A stretch of 44,498 nucleotides of DNA, taken from NCBI GenBank assembly GCA_024692905.1, contig JAILLY010000049.1, positions 1 through 44,498 on the forward strand. Reading direction: 5' to 3'. Within the stretch, counting starts at the first letter, position 1. Each line of letters begins with the position of its first letter. The notes under the pieces were generated by a model. That model made no database searches, was not told the DNA's origin, and worked only from the letters and a program-made list of their open reading frames with translations. Both the position numbers and the translations under genes were made by a program. Positions 1 to 9,362 of this stretch are shown here, piece by piece. The DNA is from Lachnospiraceae bacterium. GTDB lineage: Bacteria; Bacillota; Clostridia; Lachnospirales; Lachnospiraceae.

Positions 1-1
1 T

Positions 2-3000
2 GGAAATACGGTACTGATAGAGATTCCATATACAGTCACAAATATTGACGGTCTGAAGTGCAATGGGATCATGAAAAAGACTTTCGATCAGGACGAGATA
101 GAGTCAAACGGCGGTAAGGAGTATCTTGGTCTTATTGTCTACGGCGGAACAGAGACGGAGTGGAACAGGCTTGTTAACACATATAACCTTACTCAGTCAT
201 ACCCTCAGGACTGGTCGAAGTTCCATATCCTGTTTAACGCCGGCTGGACGTTGGATGCATATGGCAATGTGAAATACGTACCGTATGATTTTTCCAAATT
301 CTATCCGGTATTCAATGCGCAGGAAGGCTATGATCCTGCTTCGGATGATGATTTACAGTTACCCGGATCCGGCGTCGTTTATATGGATGGCACATTCCGC
401 TGCTTTGATTCGGCCGGCCGAATGGTCAGAGATATGACTGTCCTTAATAACGGGAAGATATATGAGTGTTACAGGATCACCGATGTGAATGAGGATGGAT
501 ATGACCCGAATAAGATATACGGTAATTTCTATCCTTCCCTTTATGCTTCCGCGGGGTTGTATTACTTTAATGAAGACGGAAAAGGTACACTGATCTGTGA
601 CTTTGGAACTGCGGCAGATCCTGCCGCGTCGCAGCTTGATCCGTCGGTCATTACGGACGGCATATATTCTCATCCGGATGATGCATCTGTAAAGTTCATG
701 GTGAGGGATCATACTCTTGTAAAAGGAAGCGGGAGCGTTGTGACCGTTTCCGGGCTGATATTGAATGAAGGAAGCATTTATCATGCCGGAAGAAGCGGGA
801 AGCTGACGGTCGGATATACGGAAAGTAAGATCACGGAAAACGGTAAGGAGATAACATACGGCTGGTATTTTGATCCGGCCACCGGTAGACTCCTCTGGTA
901 TTCCAAAAACGCTGACGATGTGACTCTTTATTATAAGCCGCATGCGGGAGCTGCTGACGTAATAACCGCACTTTCAGGCAGCGATGCAGATCTGTTAAAC
1001 GGTGAGTATCCGGATGAAGAGGGACAGACAGTCATATTCACGGGCGGGAAAGCGGCCGGACTTGCCGCGATCCGTTTGTTTGGCGCCGCGACCATGGAAG
1101 CGGCCGGACTTATAGATGTTTCTTCCGCACTGGAGGCAAGTCGGGTCGATCTTGTGATTCCGGAAGGATCGACGGAAACCGGATACATACTCAAACTTAT
1201 TACAGAGCCGGCTTCTCCGCTTCCTGAACCCGGGATCGAGTGGTCTGTTGTTACAAATGCTCCAAAGGTATCGGGAAAACAGGTGCTTGCCCTTGAGCCG
1301 GATGCCGGCGACGAACACATCGCTAAGATCACGGCTTCCTGTACGGGACGGTCAAGGGTAAGAGTAACCGTAAAGTCAAAGGACAGCGCGGGAAATCTGA
1401 TTGAAACCTATACGGCGGAATGCCTCTTTGTCATAACGGATACAAATATTTATCCCGACGGACTGACCATAACTTCCGCATCGGGGAACGGATATGTAAA
1501 ACCCGGAGAGACGCTTACGTTGAATGCCGCCTTTACTCCGGCGGATGCAAACGCCAATACTTCAATTACATGGAAGAGTAGCAACTTAAGGATAGCTGCC
1601 GTTTCGCCGGATCCCGGGGATCCGGCAAAGGCGGTTGTCAAAGGTATGGCTCCGGGAAGCGCGGTCATACAGGCAAGATGCGGGAATAATATCAGGGCAA
1701 GTTTTGAAGTCACCTGTGATCCGGACGGACACGTTGATCCGCCCGCACCTGTCATCGTACCAAAGAAAGTCATCGTAAAGGCACCATACGGAACAGAGGT
1801 TTATACAGGTGAGACGCTTAGCCTGGCTGCGACCGTGTCTCCTGACGGAGCACCGCAGGATCTTACATGGTCATCATCAGCTCCTGCGGTTGCAACGGTA
1901 GACCTGTCCGGTGTTGTTACGGGATGTTCAAACGGTACAGTCACCATAACCGCAGCATCAAAAGATTACCCGAATGTAAAGGGCAGCATTAAGCTGACCG
2001 TACTGACTAAGGTGACCTCGGTCGATATAAACGGTCCTGCAGACGGTAAGGTCATGACCGGAAAAACAGTCATGCTCACGGCGGAATTTAACGAAGGAGC
2101 ATCGGATAAGGGGCTTGTCTGGCAGACGGACGATCCTGCCATAGCCGATGTCGATCAGAACGGAAAAGTCACGGGCAAGGCTGCGGGTACGGCGCTGATA
2201 ACCGCAGTGAGCACTGCAGATTCTTCGAAGTCGGATGATTATGAGATAAAGGTTTACGAACCGGTAAGCGGACTTAAGTTCAATACAGGTAAGATAAGCC
2301 TTGGAAAGGGCGAGAGCCGCAGTGATGTAAAAGTCATGATAACGCCGGCGACCGCAACGGACGCAGATATTAAATATGAAAGTTCTGATGAGACGGTCGT
2401 AATGATCAAAGAGGATGGATCGGGAAATCCTGTTTTGGATGAAAACGGCTGCATTACCCTCATTGCAGGAATGTTTACGGATAAAACAAGTAAGAACGCC
2501 AATATAACGGCTACGGCAATGGACGGGAGCGGCAGAAGCGCAAAGTGCACAGTCACTGTCGGCAACGCGGTTGATCTTCTTTCGCTAAGCGCACCCAAGG
2601 ATCAGGATACTCTGGCAGCAGGGAAGACCCTTAAGTTTACGCCGGTATTTAACGGCGGTGATAAGACGAAACAGCCTGCAAATAAGGACGTTACGTGGAG
2701 TATTGTATCGGTTGAGGATATGGACGGACATGCCATAGCGGATGAGGATGAATGGCCCTATTATGCAACGATAGATGAAAAGGGTACGCTTAAGGGCGTT
2801 GCTGCATGTACGGTTAAGATAAAGGCTGTGCATGATACGAGCGGTACAGAGTCTGCCGGGTATCCGGTAAGGATATTTGTTCCGATGAGTAAATTTGTTA
2901 TCAGTGACAGCAAGTTGACGATAAGTGAGAATAAGCCGGGTGGATACGAACTCGGAGCGGAGATAACGCCCGCGGATGCGACTTTTTATGATACGACAGA

Positions 3001-4594
3001 CGGTACGGCACTTGTACAGGATAAGCTTAAGTGGGAAGTTGTAAAGAGCGATAAAGCTGCTGGCGAAATCGCCGACATAGTAAGCGTTGATCCGGAAACC
3101 GGCCGGATAGCCGTCGGAACGCTTCCCGCAACAAAGACCAAGGCAACAGCCACCATAAAGGTCACGGCAAAAAGTGACGGAGATAACGGCAAGCAGATCG
3201 AGAAGTATGCTACCTGCACGGTAACTGTGGTAAAAGAAGTAAAAGTGACAAAGCTGACTCTCGATACTCCAAAGATAACTGCAGGCGTCGGAACCGAATA
3301 TGTTGTAAATGTAAAGGCGGAACCCGCAACGGCTGACGATAAAGAGATCACGTGGGAATGCAATGTATCTGATTCGGTTGTGGATGTCTCAGAGGAGGAC
3401 GGTAAGTATAAGATAAAGGTCCTGGGTGTGCCCGATAATAAGAATAAACAGGCGGAGATCGTCTTTAAGAACATTGCAGGCGGCAAGTCGGTCAAGTGTA
3501 ACGTGATCGTCGGAAATCCGGTTTCCGGGGTTGAGATACTGCCGTTGAAAGATGAGCAAAAGAAGCTTGCGGTAGGCAAGAGCCTTGGCCTTAAGGCAAA
3601 TGTTGTCTGTGCCGCATCGGCAACGGACAGCAAGGCTAAACCCGCAAACCGGACAGTCACATGGAAGATAACGGAAGCAATGGATGCAAACGGAGAGCCG
3701 TTGGCCGAAGATAAGTTCTCAAGGATCGCAACCGTAGACAGCAAGGGCAATGTCAAAGCATTGGGATGCGGGACCGTTAAGGTGACGGCGGTTTCAAACG
3801 AGACTCCCGCTTCCGGGTCAGCAGAGCAGGACAGCGTTTACATAGTAACCTGCATACCTGTAAAGGGACTCACCATAAGTGCCGCAAAGAGGAGCGTCGG
3901 AGAGGGTAATACGGGAGAACTGTGGATAAGCGCGGTAACGCCGGATGATGTTTTTGATCCTTCAGATGGCGGAAAGGTGATGATAGACTGGATGGTATCG
4001 GATCCGGAAAATCCCGATGATCCGGCAGTAAAGATCGCGGCTTTGGCGGACGGAGCGGAAGCCGGTTCATTAACCGATACTGATTTTTCGGCAACTGCGC
4101 AGACATCTGCGGCTGAAGGACAGAAGCTTATATTCAAAGCAACAGGTACGGGCAAAAAAGCGATAATGATAACCGGAACCGCCAAAGACGGAAGCGGGAA
4201 GAGCGTTAAGTGCAGCGTGACTGTGATCGGCAGGATGAAGGAAGAGGACGTAAAGATCAAGATAACCTTTAATTCAGCCAAGGCTCTTAAGGATATAATA
4301 ACCGTAACGGCTAAGGATTCGGATACGGATCCGGGTACTTCGCCCGGTTATGATATCGATGCAAAGCTGCTTGAAGTGACAGACCTTCCGGTTAAGAAAA
4401 CGATAACTCTGACGCCGGTGGTTACTGCAGCCGCTGCAAATAAGACAGTAACTTATGTGAGCAGTGATCCGCGTGTTGCGACCGTAAACAATAAGGGAGT
4501 CGTTACCGCGAAGGGTGCCGGCAGCGCCACGATAACGATGATGACAGCTGATGGCGGCTTCACTGCCACATGCACTGTATCAGTGACACCATAG
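2..4594 (+). CDS. Large secreted bacterial Ig-like (Big_2-type) repeat protein, 5' end outside window
   Basis: The frame is open without a stop from base 2, and the first Met (base 71) has no ribosome site or signal peptide behind it, so this is the C-terminal part of a longer protein. Counting from that Met, about 390 residues form an aromatic-rich N-terminal region (Tyr/Gly-rich stretches such as GWYFDPATGRLLWYS). About eleven Ig-like modules of 80-120 residues follow, starting near 395, 460, 564, 649, 731, 836, 938, 1057, 1152, 1261 and 1387. Each shows the Big_2 pattern: a GKTLxL-like strand, a W-x-S-S-D-P-x-V-A-T-V core and a G-x-A-x-I-T-A end (clearest in VTYVSSDPRVATVNNKG near the C-terminus). 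The protein ends in VSVTP with no LPxTG, SLH or transmembrane anchor. The family is usually extracellular, in adhesins or cell-surface scaffolds; the partner is unknown. Confidence 0.85.
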   Translation, partial: GNTVLIEIPYTVTNIDGLKCNGIMKKTFDQDEIESNGGKEYLGLIVYGGTETEWNRLVNTYNLTQSYPQDWSKFHILFNAGWTLDAYGNVKYVPYDFSKFYPVFNAQEGYDPASDDDLQLPGSGVVYMDGTFRCFDSAGRMVRDMTVLNNGKIYECYRITDVNEDGYDPNKIYGNFYPSLYASAGLYYFNEDGKGTLICDFGTAADPAASQLDPSVITDGIYSHPDDASVKFMVRDHTLVKGSGSVVTVSGLILNEGSIYHAGRSGKLTVGYTESKITENGKEITYGWYFDPATGRLLWYSKNADDVTLYYKPHAGAADVITALSGSDADLLNGEYPDEEGQTVIFTGGKAAGLAAIRLFGAATMEAAGLIDVSSALEASRVDLVIPEGSTETGYILKLITEPASPLPEPGIEWSVVTNAPKVSGKQVLALEPDAGDEHIAKITASCTGRSRVRVTVKSKDSAGNLIETYTAECLFVITDTNIYPDGLTITSASGNGYVKPGETLTLNAAFTPADANANTSITWKSSNLRIAAVSPDPGDPAKAVVKGMAPGSAVIQARCGNNIRASFEVTCDPDGHVDPPAPVIVPKKVIVKAPYGTEVYTGETLSLAATVSPDGAPQDLTWSSSAPAVATVDLSGVVTGCSNGTVTITAASKDYPNVKGSIKLTVLTKVTSVDINGPADGKVMTGKTVMLTAEFNEGASDKGLVWQTDDPAIADVDQNGKVTGKAAGTALITAVSTADSSKSDDYEIKVYEPVSGLKFNTGKISLGKGESRSDVKVMITPATATDADIKYESSDETVVMIKEDGSGNPVLDENGCITLIAGMFTDKTSKNANITATAMDGSGRSAKCTVTVGNAVDLLSLSAPKDQDTLAAGKTLKFTPVFNGGDKTKQPANKDVTWSIVSVEDMDGHAIADEDEWPYYATIDEKGTLKGVAACTVKIKAVHDTSGTESAGYPVRIFVPMSKFVISDSKLTISENKPGGYELGAEITPADATFYDTTDGTALVQDKLKWEVVKSDKAAGEIADIVSVDPETGRIAVGTLPATKTKATATIKVTAKSDGDNGKQIEKYATCTVTVVKEVKVTKLTLDTPKITAGVGTEYVVNVKAEPATADDKEITWECNVSDSVVDVSEEDGKYKIKVLGVPDNKNKQAEIVFKNIAGGKSVKCNVIVGNPVSGVEILPLKDEQKKLAVGKSLGLKANVVCAASATDSKAKPANRTVTWKITEAMDANGEPLAEDKFSRIATVDSKGNVKALGCGTVKVTAVSNETPASGSAEQDSVYIVTCIPVKGLTISAAKRSVGEGNTGELWISAVTPDDVFDPSDGGKVMIDWMVSDPENPDDPAVKIAALADGAEAGSLTDTDFSATAQTSAAEGQKLIFKATGTGKKAIMITGTAKDGSGKSVKCSVTVIGRMKEEDVKIKITFNSAKALKDIITVTAKDSDTDPGTSPGYDIDAKLLEVTDLPVKKTITLTPVVTAAAANKTVTYVSSDPRVATVNNKGVVTAKGAGSATITMMTADGGFTATCTVSVTP

Positions 4595-4607
4595 CATATA
4601 GAATCGA

Positions 4608-4701
4608 GGGACCGGGGGGACGGTTCTGTGGTCCCACTACAAAAAGGGACCACAGAACCGTCCCCCGGTCAAAAAGGTACCGCAGAACCGTCCCCTGGTC
4701 C
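4608..4701. repeat. Palindromic intergenic repeat with an extra partial arm
   Basis: The left arm at 4608-4635 (core GACGGTTCTGTGGTCCC) is matched by its reverse complement at 4646-4670. They pair over about 25 bases with one single-base difference in the G run and a loop of about 10 bases (actacaaaaa). A third, imperfect copy of the right arm follows at 4677-4700 (taccGCAGAACCGTCCCCTGGTC). The repeat lies between the Ig-like gene and the acpP promoter. It could act as a bidirectional terminator hairpin. Its G-rich 'ggacggttctgtggtccc' form resembles dispersed REP-like repeats of clostridial genomes; that resemblance is from memory. Confidence 0.8.
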
Positions 4702-4715
4702 CCTCCGAAAAGATA

Positions 4716-4744
4716 TTGACAAAAATGTTCTGCCATACTATGAT
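4716..4744 (+). promoter_or_regulatory. Sigma-A-type promoter of acpP and the fab cluster
   Basis: TTGACA (4716-4721), a 17-base spacer and TATGAT (4739-4744) make a near-consensus housekeeping promoter. The start would be near 4751, giving a leader of about 70 bases before acpP. No FapR- or FabT-like palindrome was recognised over it. Confidence 0.85.
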
Positions 4745-4821
4745 TTGAAAGTCGGTATAAATGCCGCGTATCTGGTTCGATGAGCCATAAGTTTAAAAGG
4801 TATATAATAAGGAGAGGAATC

Positions 4822-5052
4822 ATGTTAGAGAAATTAACGGAAATGATCAGGGAGCAGTTAAATACGGATGCAGCCATTTCAGAGGATACTTCCTTTAAGG
4901 ATGATCTTGGAGCTGATTCACTGGATCTTTTTGAACTCATCATGGGTCTTGAGGAAGAGTTCGGAGTTGAGATACCTACGGATGACCTTGAGAACATCGC
5001 TACTGTAGGAGATGTTATCAAGTATCTTAAGGAGCATGGTGCCGAAGAGTAA
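4822..5052 (+). CDS. acpP: Acyl carrier protein
   Basis: This 76-residue acidic helical protein carries growing acyl chains on a phosphopantetheine arm during type II fatty-acid synthesis in the cytoplasm. The attachment site is Ser33 in [11 protein letters not shown], followed by the usual acidic helix II (EEEFGVEIP). Length is normal for ACP. The start at 4822 is set by the ribosome site AAGGAGAGG (4809-4817) and by homology (MLEKLTEMI); an in-frame ATG at 4780 would add 14 unsupported basic residues. It is the first gene of the fab cluster, directly behind a near-consensus promoter, and is followed by a terminator-like hairpin that could let it be transcribed in excess over the enzymes. 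Confidence 0.97.
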   Translation: MLEKLTEMIREQLNTDAAISEDTSFKDDLGADSLDLFELIMGLEEEFGVEIPTDDLENIATVGDVIKYLKEHGAEE

Positions 5053-5068
5053 ATTTCCGATAATATTC

Positions 5069-5138
5069 ACCGGCCAGACAGGAACAACGGCCGCTGAACC
5101 GGTGTGAACAGTCACCGGCCCGGCAGGATAAAGGCCGG
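5069..5138. repeat. CCGG-rich imperfect repeat in the acpP-fabK spacer
   Basis: Two 25-base imperfect direct repeats (5069-5093 and 5114-5138), each starting ACCGGCC and containing CAGGA, lie 45 bases apart. Between and across them is an inverted repeat CCGGTG (5099-5104) / CACCGG (5113-5118), and the second repeat itself is bounded by CCGGCC/GGCCGG. Several alternative hairpins are therefore possible in the 262-base acpP-fabK spacer, which holds no convincing ORF. Confidence 0.5.
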
Positions 5139-5257
5139 AGAAACAGGGATTAACCGCTCATATGTGTCCGACGGAGCCTGCAGCTAACGGCGAGTTTTCA
5201 GGTGACAGCGGAGCTTACAGGGAACACCGGAGCGGGCAAGAGTAAACGGTATGTAAC

Positions 5258-5292
5258 ATGCGTTCATCACTGACGATGGACGCATATATTTT
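5258..5292 (+). terminator. Terminator-like hairpin (possible attenuator) between acpP and fabK
   Basis: ATGCGTTCATC (5258-5268) pairs with GATGGACGCAT (5275-5285) as an 11-bp stem containing one G-U pair and a 6-base loop. It is followed by ATATTTT (5286-5292). The T run is interrupted, so partial rather than full termination is likely, and fabK has no obvious promoter of its own. Confidence 0.5.
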
Positions 5293-5314
5293 GAGTAAAC
5301 GAGAGGTATTTTTG

Positions 5315-6241
5315 ATGAAAACACGTATAACCGACCTTCTCGGCATAGAATATCCCATCATCCAGGGAGGCATGGCATGGGTTGCGACCCATGAGCTTGC
5401 AAGCGCCGTATCAAATGCCGGCGGCCTCGGAATAATCGGGGCGGGCGGAGCACCGGCCTCATGGGTAAGGGACCAGATCAGGGCATGCAAGAGTGAAACG
5501 GATAAGCCCTTTGGCGTTAACTTAATGCTCATGAACCCGGAAGCCGATGAGATAGCAAAAGTCATTGCCGAGGAAGGTGTTAAAGTCGTAACGACAGGTG
5601 CCGGTAATCCCGGTAAATATATAAGCATGTGGAAGGAAGCGGGAACAGTCATCATCCCCGTGGTAGCAAGCGTTGCACTTGCCAAGCTCATGGAGCGCAG
5701 CGGAGTGGATGCGGTGGTTGCCGAAGGAACCGAATCCGGCGGACATATCGGAGAGGCAACGACCATGACTCTGGTTCCGCAGGTGGTTGATGCGGTGAGC
5801 ATACCCGTTATCGCAGCCGGCGGTATCGCAGACGGACGCGGGATGGCAGCAGCGTTTATGCTCGGTGCAGAGGCGGTACAGATGGGGACCCGTTTCGTTG
5901 CCGCGACCGAATCCATTGCACACCGGAATTATAAGGACAGGATCGTAAAAGCAAAGGATATAGATTCAGAGGTCACGGGACGCAGCTTCGGGCATCCGGT
6001 AAGAGTCCTTCGTAATCAGATGACCAAGGAATACCTTGAGATGGAGAAAAAGGGAGTGCCCTTTGAAGAGATAGAGCAGCTGACTCTCGGCTCGCTTAAG
6101 AAGGCCGTGGTAGACGGCGATACGAAGATGGGCTCGATGATGGCGGGCCAGATAGCCGGACTCATCTCACGAAACGATATGTCATGCAAAGAGATAATCG
6201 AAGAGATAGTAAATGATGCGAGCAGGCTGCTTAAGGCCTGA
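5315..6241 (+). CDS. fabK: Enoyl-ACP reductase II (FMN-dependent, FabK)
   Basis: It catalyses the last step of each elongation cycle, reducing trans-2-enoyl-ACP with NAD(P)H through FMN. The 308-residue protein starts MKTRITDLLGIEYPIIQGGMAWV, the characteristic N-terminus of the FabK/nitronate monooxygenase-like TIM barrel. It contains VTTGAGNPG (about 90-98), the VVAEGTESGGHIG FMN-phosphate and catalytic region (about 140-152), and IPVIAAGGIADGRGMAAAFMLGA (about 174-196). The start at 5315 is chosen from GAGAGG at 5301-5306 and from homology; an upstream in-frame ATG at 5258 lies inside the terminator-like hairpin. The fab context favours FabK over nitronate monooxygenase. Use of FabK instead of FabI is typical of clostridia and streptococci and implies triclosan tolerance. 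Confidence 0.95.
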   Translation: MKTRITDLLGIEYPIIQGGMAWVATHELASAVSNAGGLGIIGAGGAPASWVRDQIRACKSETDKPFGVNLMLMNPEADEIAKVIAEEGVKVVTTGAGNPGKYISMWKEAGTVIIPVVASVALAKLMERSGVDAVVAEGTESGGHIGEATTMTLVPQVVDAVSIPVIAAGGIADGRGMAAAFMLGAEAVQMGTRFVAATESIAHRNYKDRIVKAKDIDSEVTGRSFGHPVRVLRNQMTKEYLEMEKKGVPFEEIEQLTLGSLKKAVVDGDTKMGSMMAGQIAGLISRNDMSCKEIIEEIVNDASRLLKA

Positions 6242-6289
6242 ACAGTATCATGATGACCCCTTAAATGCGGGACAAAGGAGAAATTATCA

Positions 6290-7261
6290 ATGGGTAAGAC
6301 AATGTTCATGTTTCCGGGGCAGGGAGCGCAGTACGTCGGAATGGGCAAGGCCATGTACGATGAATACGCAAAGGCGCGGGAGATATTCGATATCGCCGCA
6401 AAGGCAACGGGTCTTGACATAGCGGGCCTGTGCTTTAAGGAGGACAGGGATGAGTTCCTTGTACCCGGGAAAGACGGCAGCAGTACGGATAAGATAAATA
6501 TCACCGAATATACACAGATCGCGATGCTCACAGTCGAGGCGGCCGTATATGCCGTGATGGAGGAGCAGGGTCTTAAATGTGACTTTACGGCGGGCCTTTC
6601 GCTCGGTGAATACGGAGCACTTATAGCGGCCGGCGTGTTCGGGTTCGAGGATGCGTTCCGTGTCGTAAGGCAGAGGGGTATCTTCATGCAGGAGGCGGTT
6701 CCCGTCGGAGGAGCGATGGCAGCCGTACTCGGACTTGACGCGGAGGTTATCGACGGGGTTTGCGGCAAGACCGACGGATATGTTTCGATCGCGAACTATA
6801 ACTGCCCCGGACAGATAGTCATCACAGGTGAGGAAGCGGCAGTGGCAGCGGCATCTGAGGCCCTTAAGGAAGCAGGATCCAGGAGAGTCGTTCCCCTCAA
6901 TGTTAGCGGCCCCTTCCATTCGAAAATGCTCGTCCCCGCAGGTGAGCGTCTTGGCAAGGTTATAGATGAGACCACGATAAACAAAGTGAGCGTTCCTTAC
7001 GTTTCAAACGTGACCGCACAGCTCGTGACCGATTCGGTCAATGTAAAGGAACTCCTTGTAAAACAGATATCTTCATCAGTCCGTTGGCAGCAGACCATCG
7101 AACTTATGATAAATGAAGGCGTTGATACCTTCGTCGAGATCGGTCCCGGCAAGACCTTGTCCGGCTTCATGAAGAAGATCGTAAAGCCTGAGGATCAGGG
7201 CAGGATAAGCACATATCATATCGAAACACCGGAGGAACTTAAGGCATATGTTGAAAGATAA
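6290..7261 (+). CDS. fabD: Malonyl-CoA:ACP transacylase
   Basis: It transfers malonyl from CoA to ACP, supplying the extender unit. The 323-residue protein has the N-terminal MFPGQGAQ oxyanion loop, the nucleophile Ser104 in GLSLGEYG and the catalytic His210 in SGPFHSKML. The classical GHSLGE reads GLSLGE here, a variant I recall from Firmicutes, so activity is not in doubt. AGGAG at 6276-6280 precedes the ATG. Its last 14 bases overlap the start of fabG, which indicates translational coupling. Length is normal for FabD. Confidence 0.95.
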   Translation: MGKTMFMFPGQGAQYVGMGKAMYDEYAKAREIFDIAAKATGLDIAGLCFKEDRDEFLVPGKDGSSTDKINITEYTQIAMLTVEAAVYAVMEEQGLKCDFTAGLSLGEYGALIAAGVFGFEDAFRVVRQRGIFMQEAVPVGGAMAAVLGLDAEVIDGVCGKTDGYVSIANYNCPGQIVITGEEAAVAAASEALKEAGSRRVVPLNVSGPFHSKMLVPAGERLGKVIDETTINKVSVPYVSNVTAQLVTDSVNVKELLVKQISSSVRWQQTIELMINEGVDTFVEIGPGKTLSGFMKKIVKPEDQGRISTYHIETPEELKAYVER

Positions 7262-7988
7262 GACAGCCCTCGTAACAGGGGCATCAAGAGGTATAGGTGC
7301 ACAGGTGGCAAAGTCACTCGCAGCAAACGGAGCTTATGTTTATGTGAATTATAACGGCTCCAAGGAACGCGCCGACGAAGTCGTTGACGAGATAGTAAAG
7401 TCAGGCGGGCAGGCAGAGGCCATATGCTGCAACGTGGCTGACTTTGACGCATGTAAGGAGATGATCGAAAAGATCATCGCAGACCGCGGCAGGCTCGATA
7501 TCCTCATCAATAATGCCGGTATCACAAGGGATGACCTTCTTATGAAGATGAGCGAGGAAGCATTCGATGCGGTCATAAACACGAATTTAAAGGGCTGCTT
7601 TAATACGATAAGACATGCTTCGAGATATTTCCTTAAGCAGAGGAGCGGCAAGATAGTGAACCTGTCATCGGTTTCCGGCGTTATGGGAAATGCGGGCCAG
7701 GCAAATTATTCGGCTGCAAAGGCCGGAGTCATAGGCCTTACGAAGAGTGTCGCAAGGGAGCTTTCAAGCCGCGGGATCAACTGCAATGCGATAGCGCCCG
7801 GATTTATCGAGACGGAGATGACCGCCGCGATGACCGATAAGGCCAAGGAAGCCACGATCGCGACGATCCCTCTCGGACGCACCGGATCCACTGAGGATAT
7901 AGCAAAAGCCGTACTGTTCCTTGCATCGGATATGTCGGATTACATTACCGGGCAGGTTATCTCGGTTGACGGCGGCATGAGTATATAA
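7248..7988 (+). CDS. fabG: 3-oxoacyl-ACP reductase (short-chain dehydrogenase)
   Basis: It reduces 3-oxoacyl-ACP to 3-hydroxyacyl-ACP with NADPH. The 246-residue Rossmann protein shows the cofactor motif TGASRGIG near residues 10-17, NNAG near 88-91, the catalytic Ser141, Tyr154 and Lys158 (in NYSAAKAG), and the C-terminal ITGQVISVDGGMSI typical of FabG. The ribosome site GGAGGA (7231-7236) lies within the end of fabD. A 129-base gap separates it from fabF; it contains a weak 6-bp inverted repeat (TTCCCG/CGGGAA near 8052-8069) and no ORF. Confidence 0.96.
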   Translation: MLKDKTALVTGASRGIGAQVAKSLAANGAYVYVNYNGSKERADEVVDEIVKSGGQAEAICCNVADFDACKEMIEKIIADRGRLDILINNAGITRDDLLMKMSEEAFDAVINTNLKGCFNTIRHASRYFLKQRSGKIVNLSSVSGVMGNAGQANYSAAKAGVIGLTKSVARELSSRGINCNAIAPGFIETEMTAAMTDKAKEATIATIPLGRTGSTEDIAKAVLFLASDMSDYITGQVISVDGGMSI

Positions 7989-8117
7989 AATACCCACTGA
8001 ATTGAAAAAAAGGCGATTTAATAGGTAAAAATGAAAGAAGCTTAGATAATAATTCCCGCTGAATCGGGAAAATGGTTATTTGGCAGGTGAAAACATTTAC
8101 AGCAGGAAGGATGACCG

Positions 8118-9359
8118 ATGAGTAAGAAGAGAGTAGTTGTAACGGGCATGGGAGCGATAACTCCGATAGGCCTTAACGTAGAGGATTTCTGGAGCGGTAT
8201 AAAGGAAGGCAGGCTCGGATTCGGACCGATAACCGCATTTGACACGACCGAGTATAAATGCCATGTCGCGGCGGAAGTCAAGGACTTTGATGCCAAGGAA
8301 TACATGGATTTCAAATCGGCAAAGAGGATGGAGCGATTCTCACAGTTTGCCGTCGCTGCAACCGGTGAGGCATTTAAGGATGCGGGGATCGACATGGATA
8401 AGGAAGATCCTTTCCGCGTCGGTGTTGCGGTCGGCTCCGGTATAGGAAGCCTCCAGGCCATTGAGAGGGAGCATTCAAGGCTCCTTGAAAAGGGCCCGGG
8501 CAAGGTAAATCCGCTGTTCATCCCGATGCTCATAGGCAATATGGCAGCAGGCAATATTTCGATAGCCTTCGGCCTTAAAGGTAAGAGCATAGACGTGGTT
8601 ACCGCATGTACTACGGGTACCAATAATATAGGCGAAGCTTTCAGGACGATCCAGTACGGTGATGCCGATATCATGGTCGCCGGAGGATGCGAAGCGTCGG
8701 TAACACCCATGGGTGTCGCCGGCTTTACGGCACTTACCGCATTATCAACCGAGGAGGATCCCGCGAAATGCTCGCTTCCTTTTGATAAGAGAAGGAGCGG
8801 TTTCGTTATGGGAGAAGGTTCGGGAATAGTCATACTCGAGGAACTTGAGCATGCAAAGGCAAGGGGTGCGAAGATATATGCCGAACTCCTTGGTTACGGC
8901 TGCTCATCCGATGCATTCCACATAACCTCTCCCGCAGAGGACGGATCGGGTGCCGCAAAGGCAATGCTTAATGCGGTCGCCGATGCAGGACTGAAGCCCG
9001 CTGATATAAACTATATAAACGCGCACGGTACGGGGACGCATCATAACGACCTGTTTGAGACGCGTGCCGTCAAGCTCGCGTTCGGTGAGCACGCCGGGGA
9101 TATAAGGATAAATTCGACAAAGTCAATGATCGGCCATCTTCTCGGAGCTGCAGGTGCCATTGAATTCATAACCTGCGTAAAGGAACTTGAAGAAGGTTAT
9201 ATACATGCAACCGCAGGCTACAGCGAGCAGGATGAAGAAATGGATCTTGATTACTGCGCACAGTCATACAATGATCCGGATCTTAAATATGCACTGTCGA
9301 ATTCGCTCGGATTCGGAGGCCATAACGCCTCGCTCCTGGTCGGAAAGTACACGGCCTGA
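8118..9359 (+). CDS. fabF: 3-oxoacyl-ACP synthase II
   Basis: It condenses malonyl-ACP with acyl-ACP to elongate the chain. The 413-residue thiolase-fold protein has the Cys-His-His triad Cys164 ([10 protein letters not shown]), His303 ([11 protein letters not shown]) and His340 (GHLLGAAGA), almost the same numbering as the E. coli enzyme. The residues after the nucleophile read TTGTNN rather than the more usual SGTNA/SATHA. The C-terminus [16 protein letters not shown] is typical. GGAAGGA at 8106-8112 serves as ribosome site. It is followed by a tandem palindromic repeat instead of the accB gene found here in many related clusters. Confidence 0.96.
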   Translation: MSKKRVVVTGMGAITPIGLNVEDFWSGIKEGRLGFGPITAFDTTEYKCHVAAEVKDFDAKEYMDFKSAKRMERFSQFAVAATGEAFKDAGIDMDKEDPFRVGVAVGSGIGSLQAIEREHSRLLEKGPGKVNPLFIPMLIGNMAAGNISIAFGLKGKSIDVVTACTTGTNNIGEAFRTIQYGDADIMVAGGCEASVTPMGVAGFTALTALSTEEDPAKCSLPFDKRRSGFVMGEGSGIVILEELEHAKARGAKIYAELLGYGCSSDAFHITSPAEDGSGAAKAMLNAVADAGLKPADINYINAHGTGTHHNDLFETRAVKLAFGEHAGDIRINSTKSMIGHLLGAAGAIEFITCVKELEEGYIHATAGYSEQDEEMDLDYCAQSYNDPDLKYALSNSLGFGGHNASLLVGKYTA

Positions 9360-9362
9360 GGC

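Noticed and set aside
2986-3756. 256-residue minus-strand open frame inside the Ig-like gene
   Set aside because: It is a shadow of a repetitive coding region: no ribosome site, biased Ser/Thr/Pro text and no recognisable domain. The same holds for 23538-24290 on the minus strand.
4780-4821. Longer acyl carrier protein starting at 4780
   Set aside because: The extra 14 residues are basic, unlike ACP, and the ribosome site sits directly before 4822.
8052-8069. TTCCCG/CGGGAA hairpin between fabG and fabF
   Set aside because: Short stem without a T run; it is likely chance and was not listed as a terminator.
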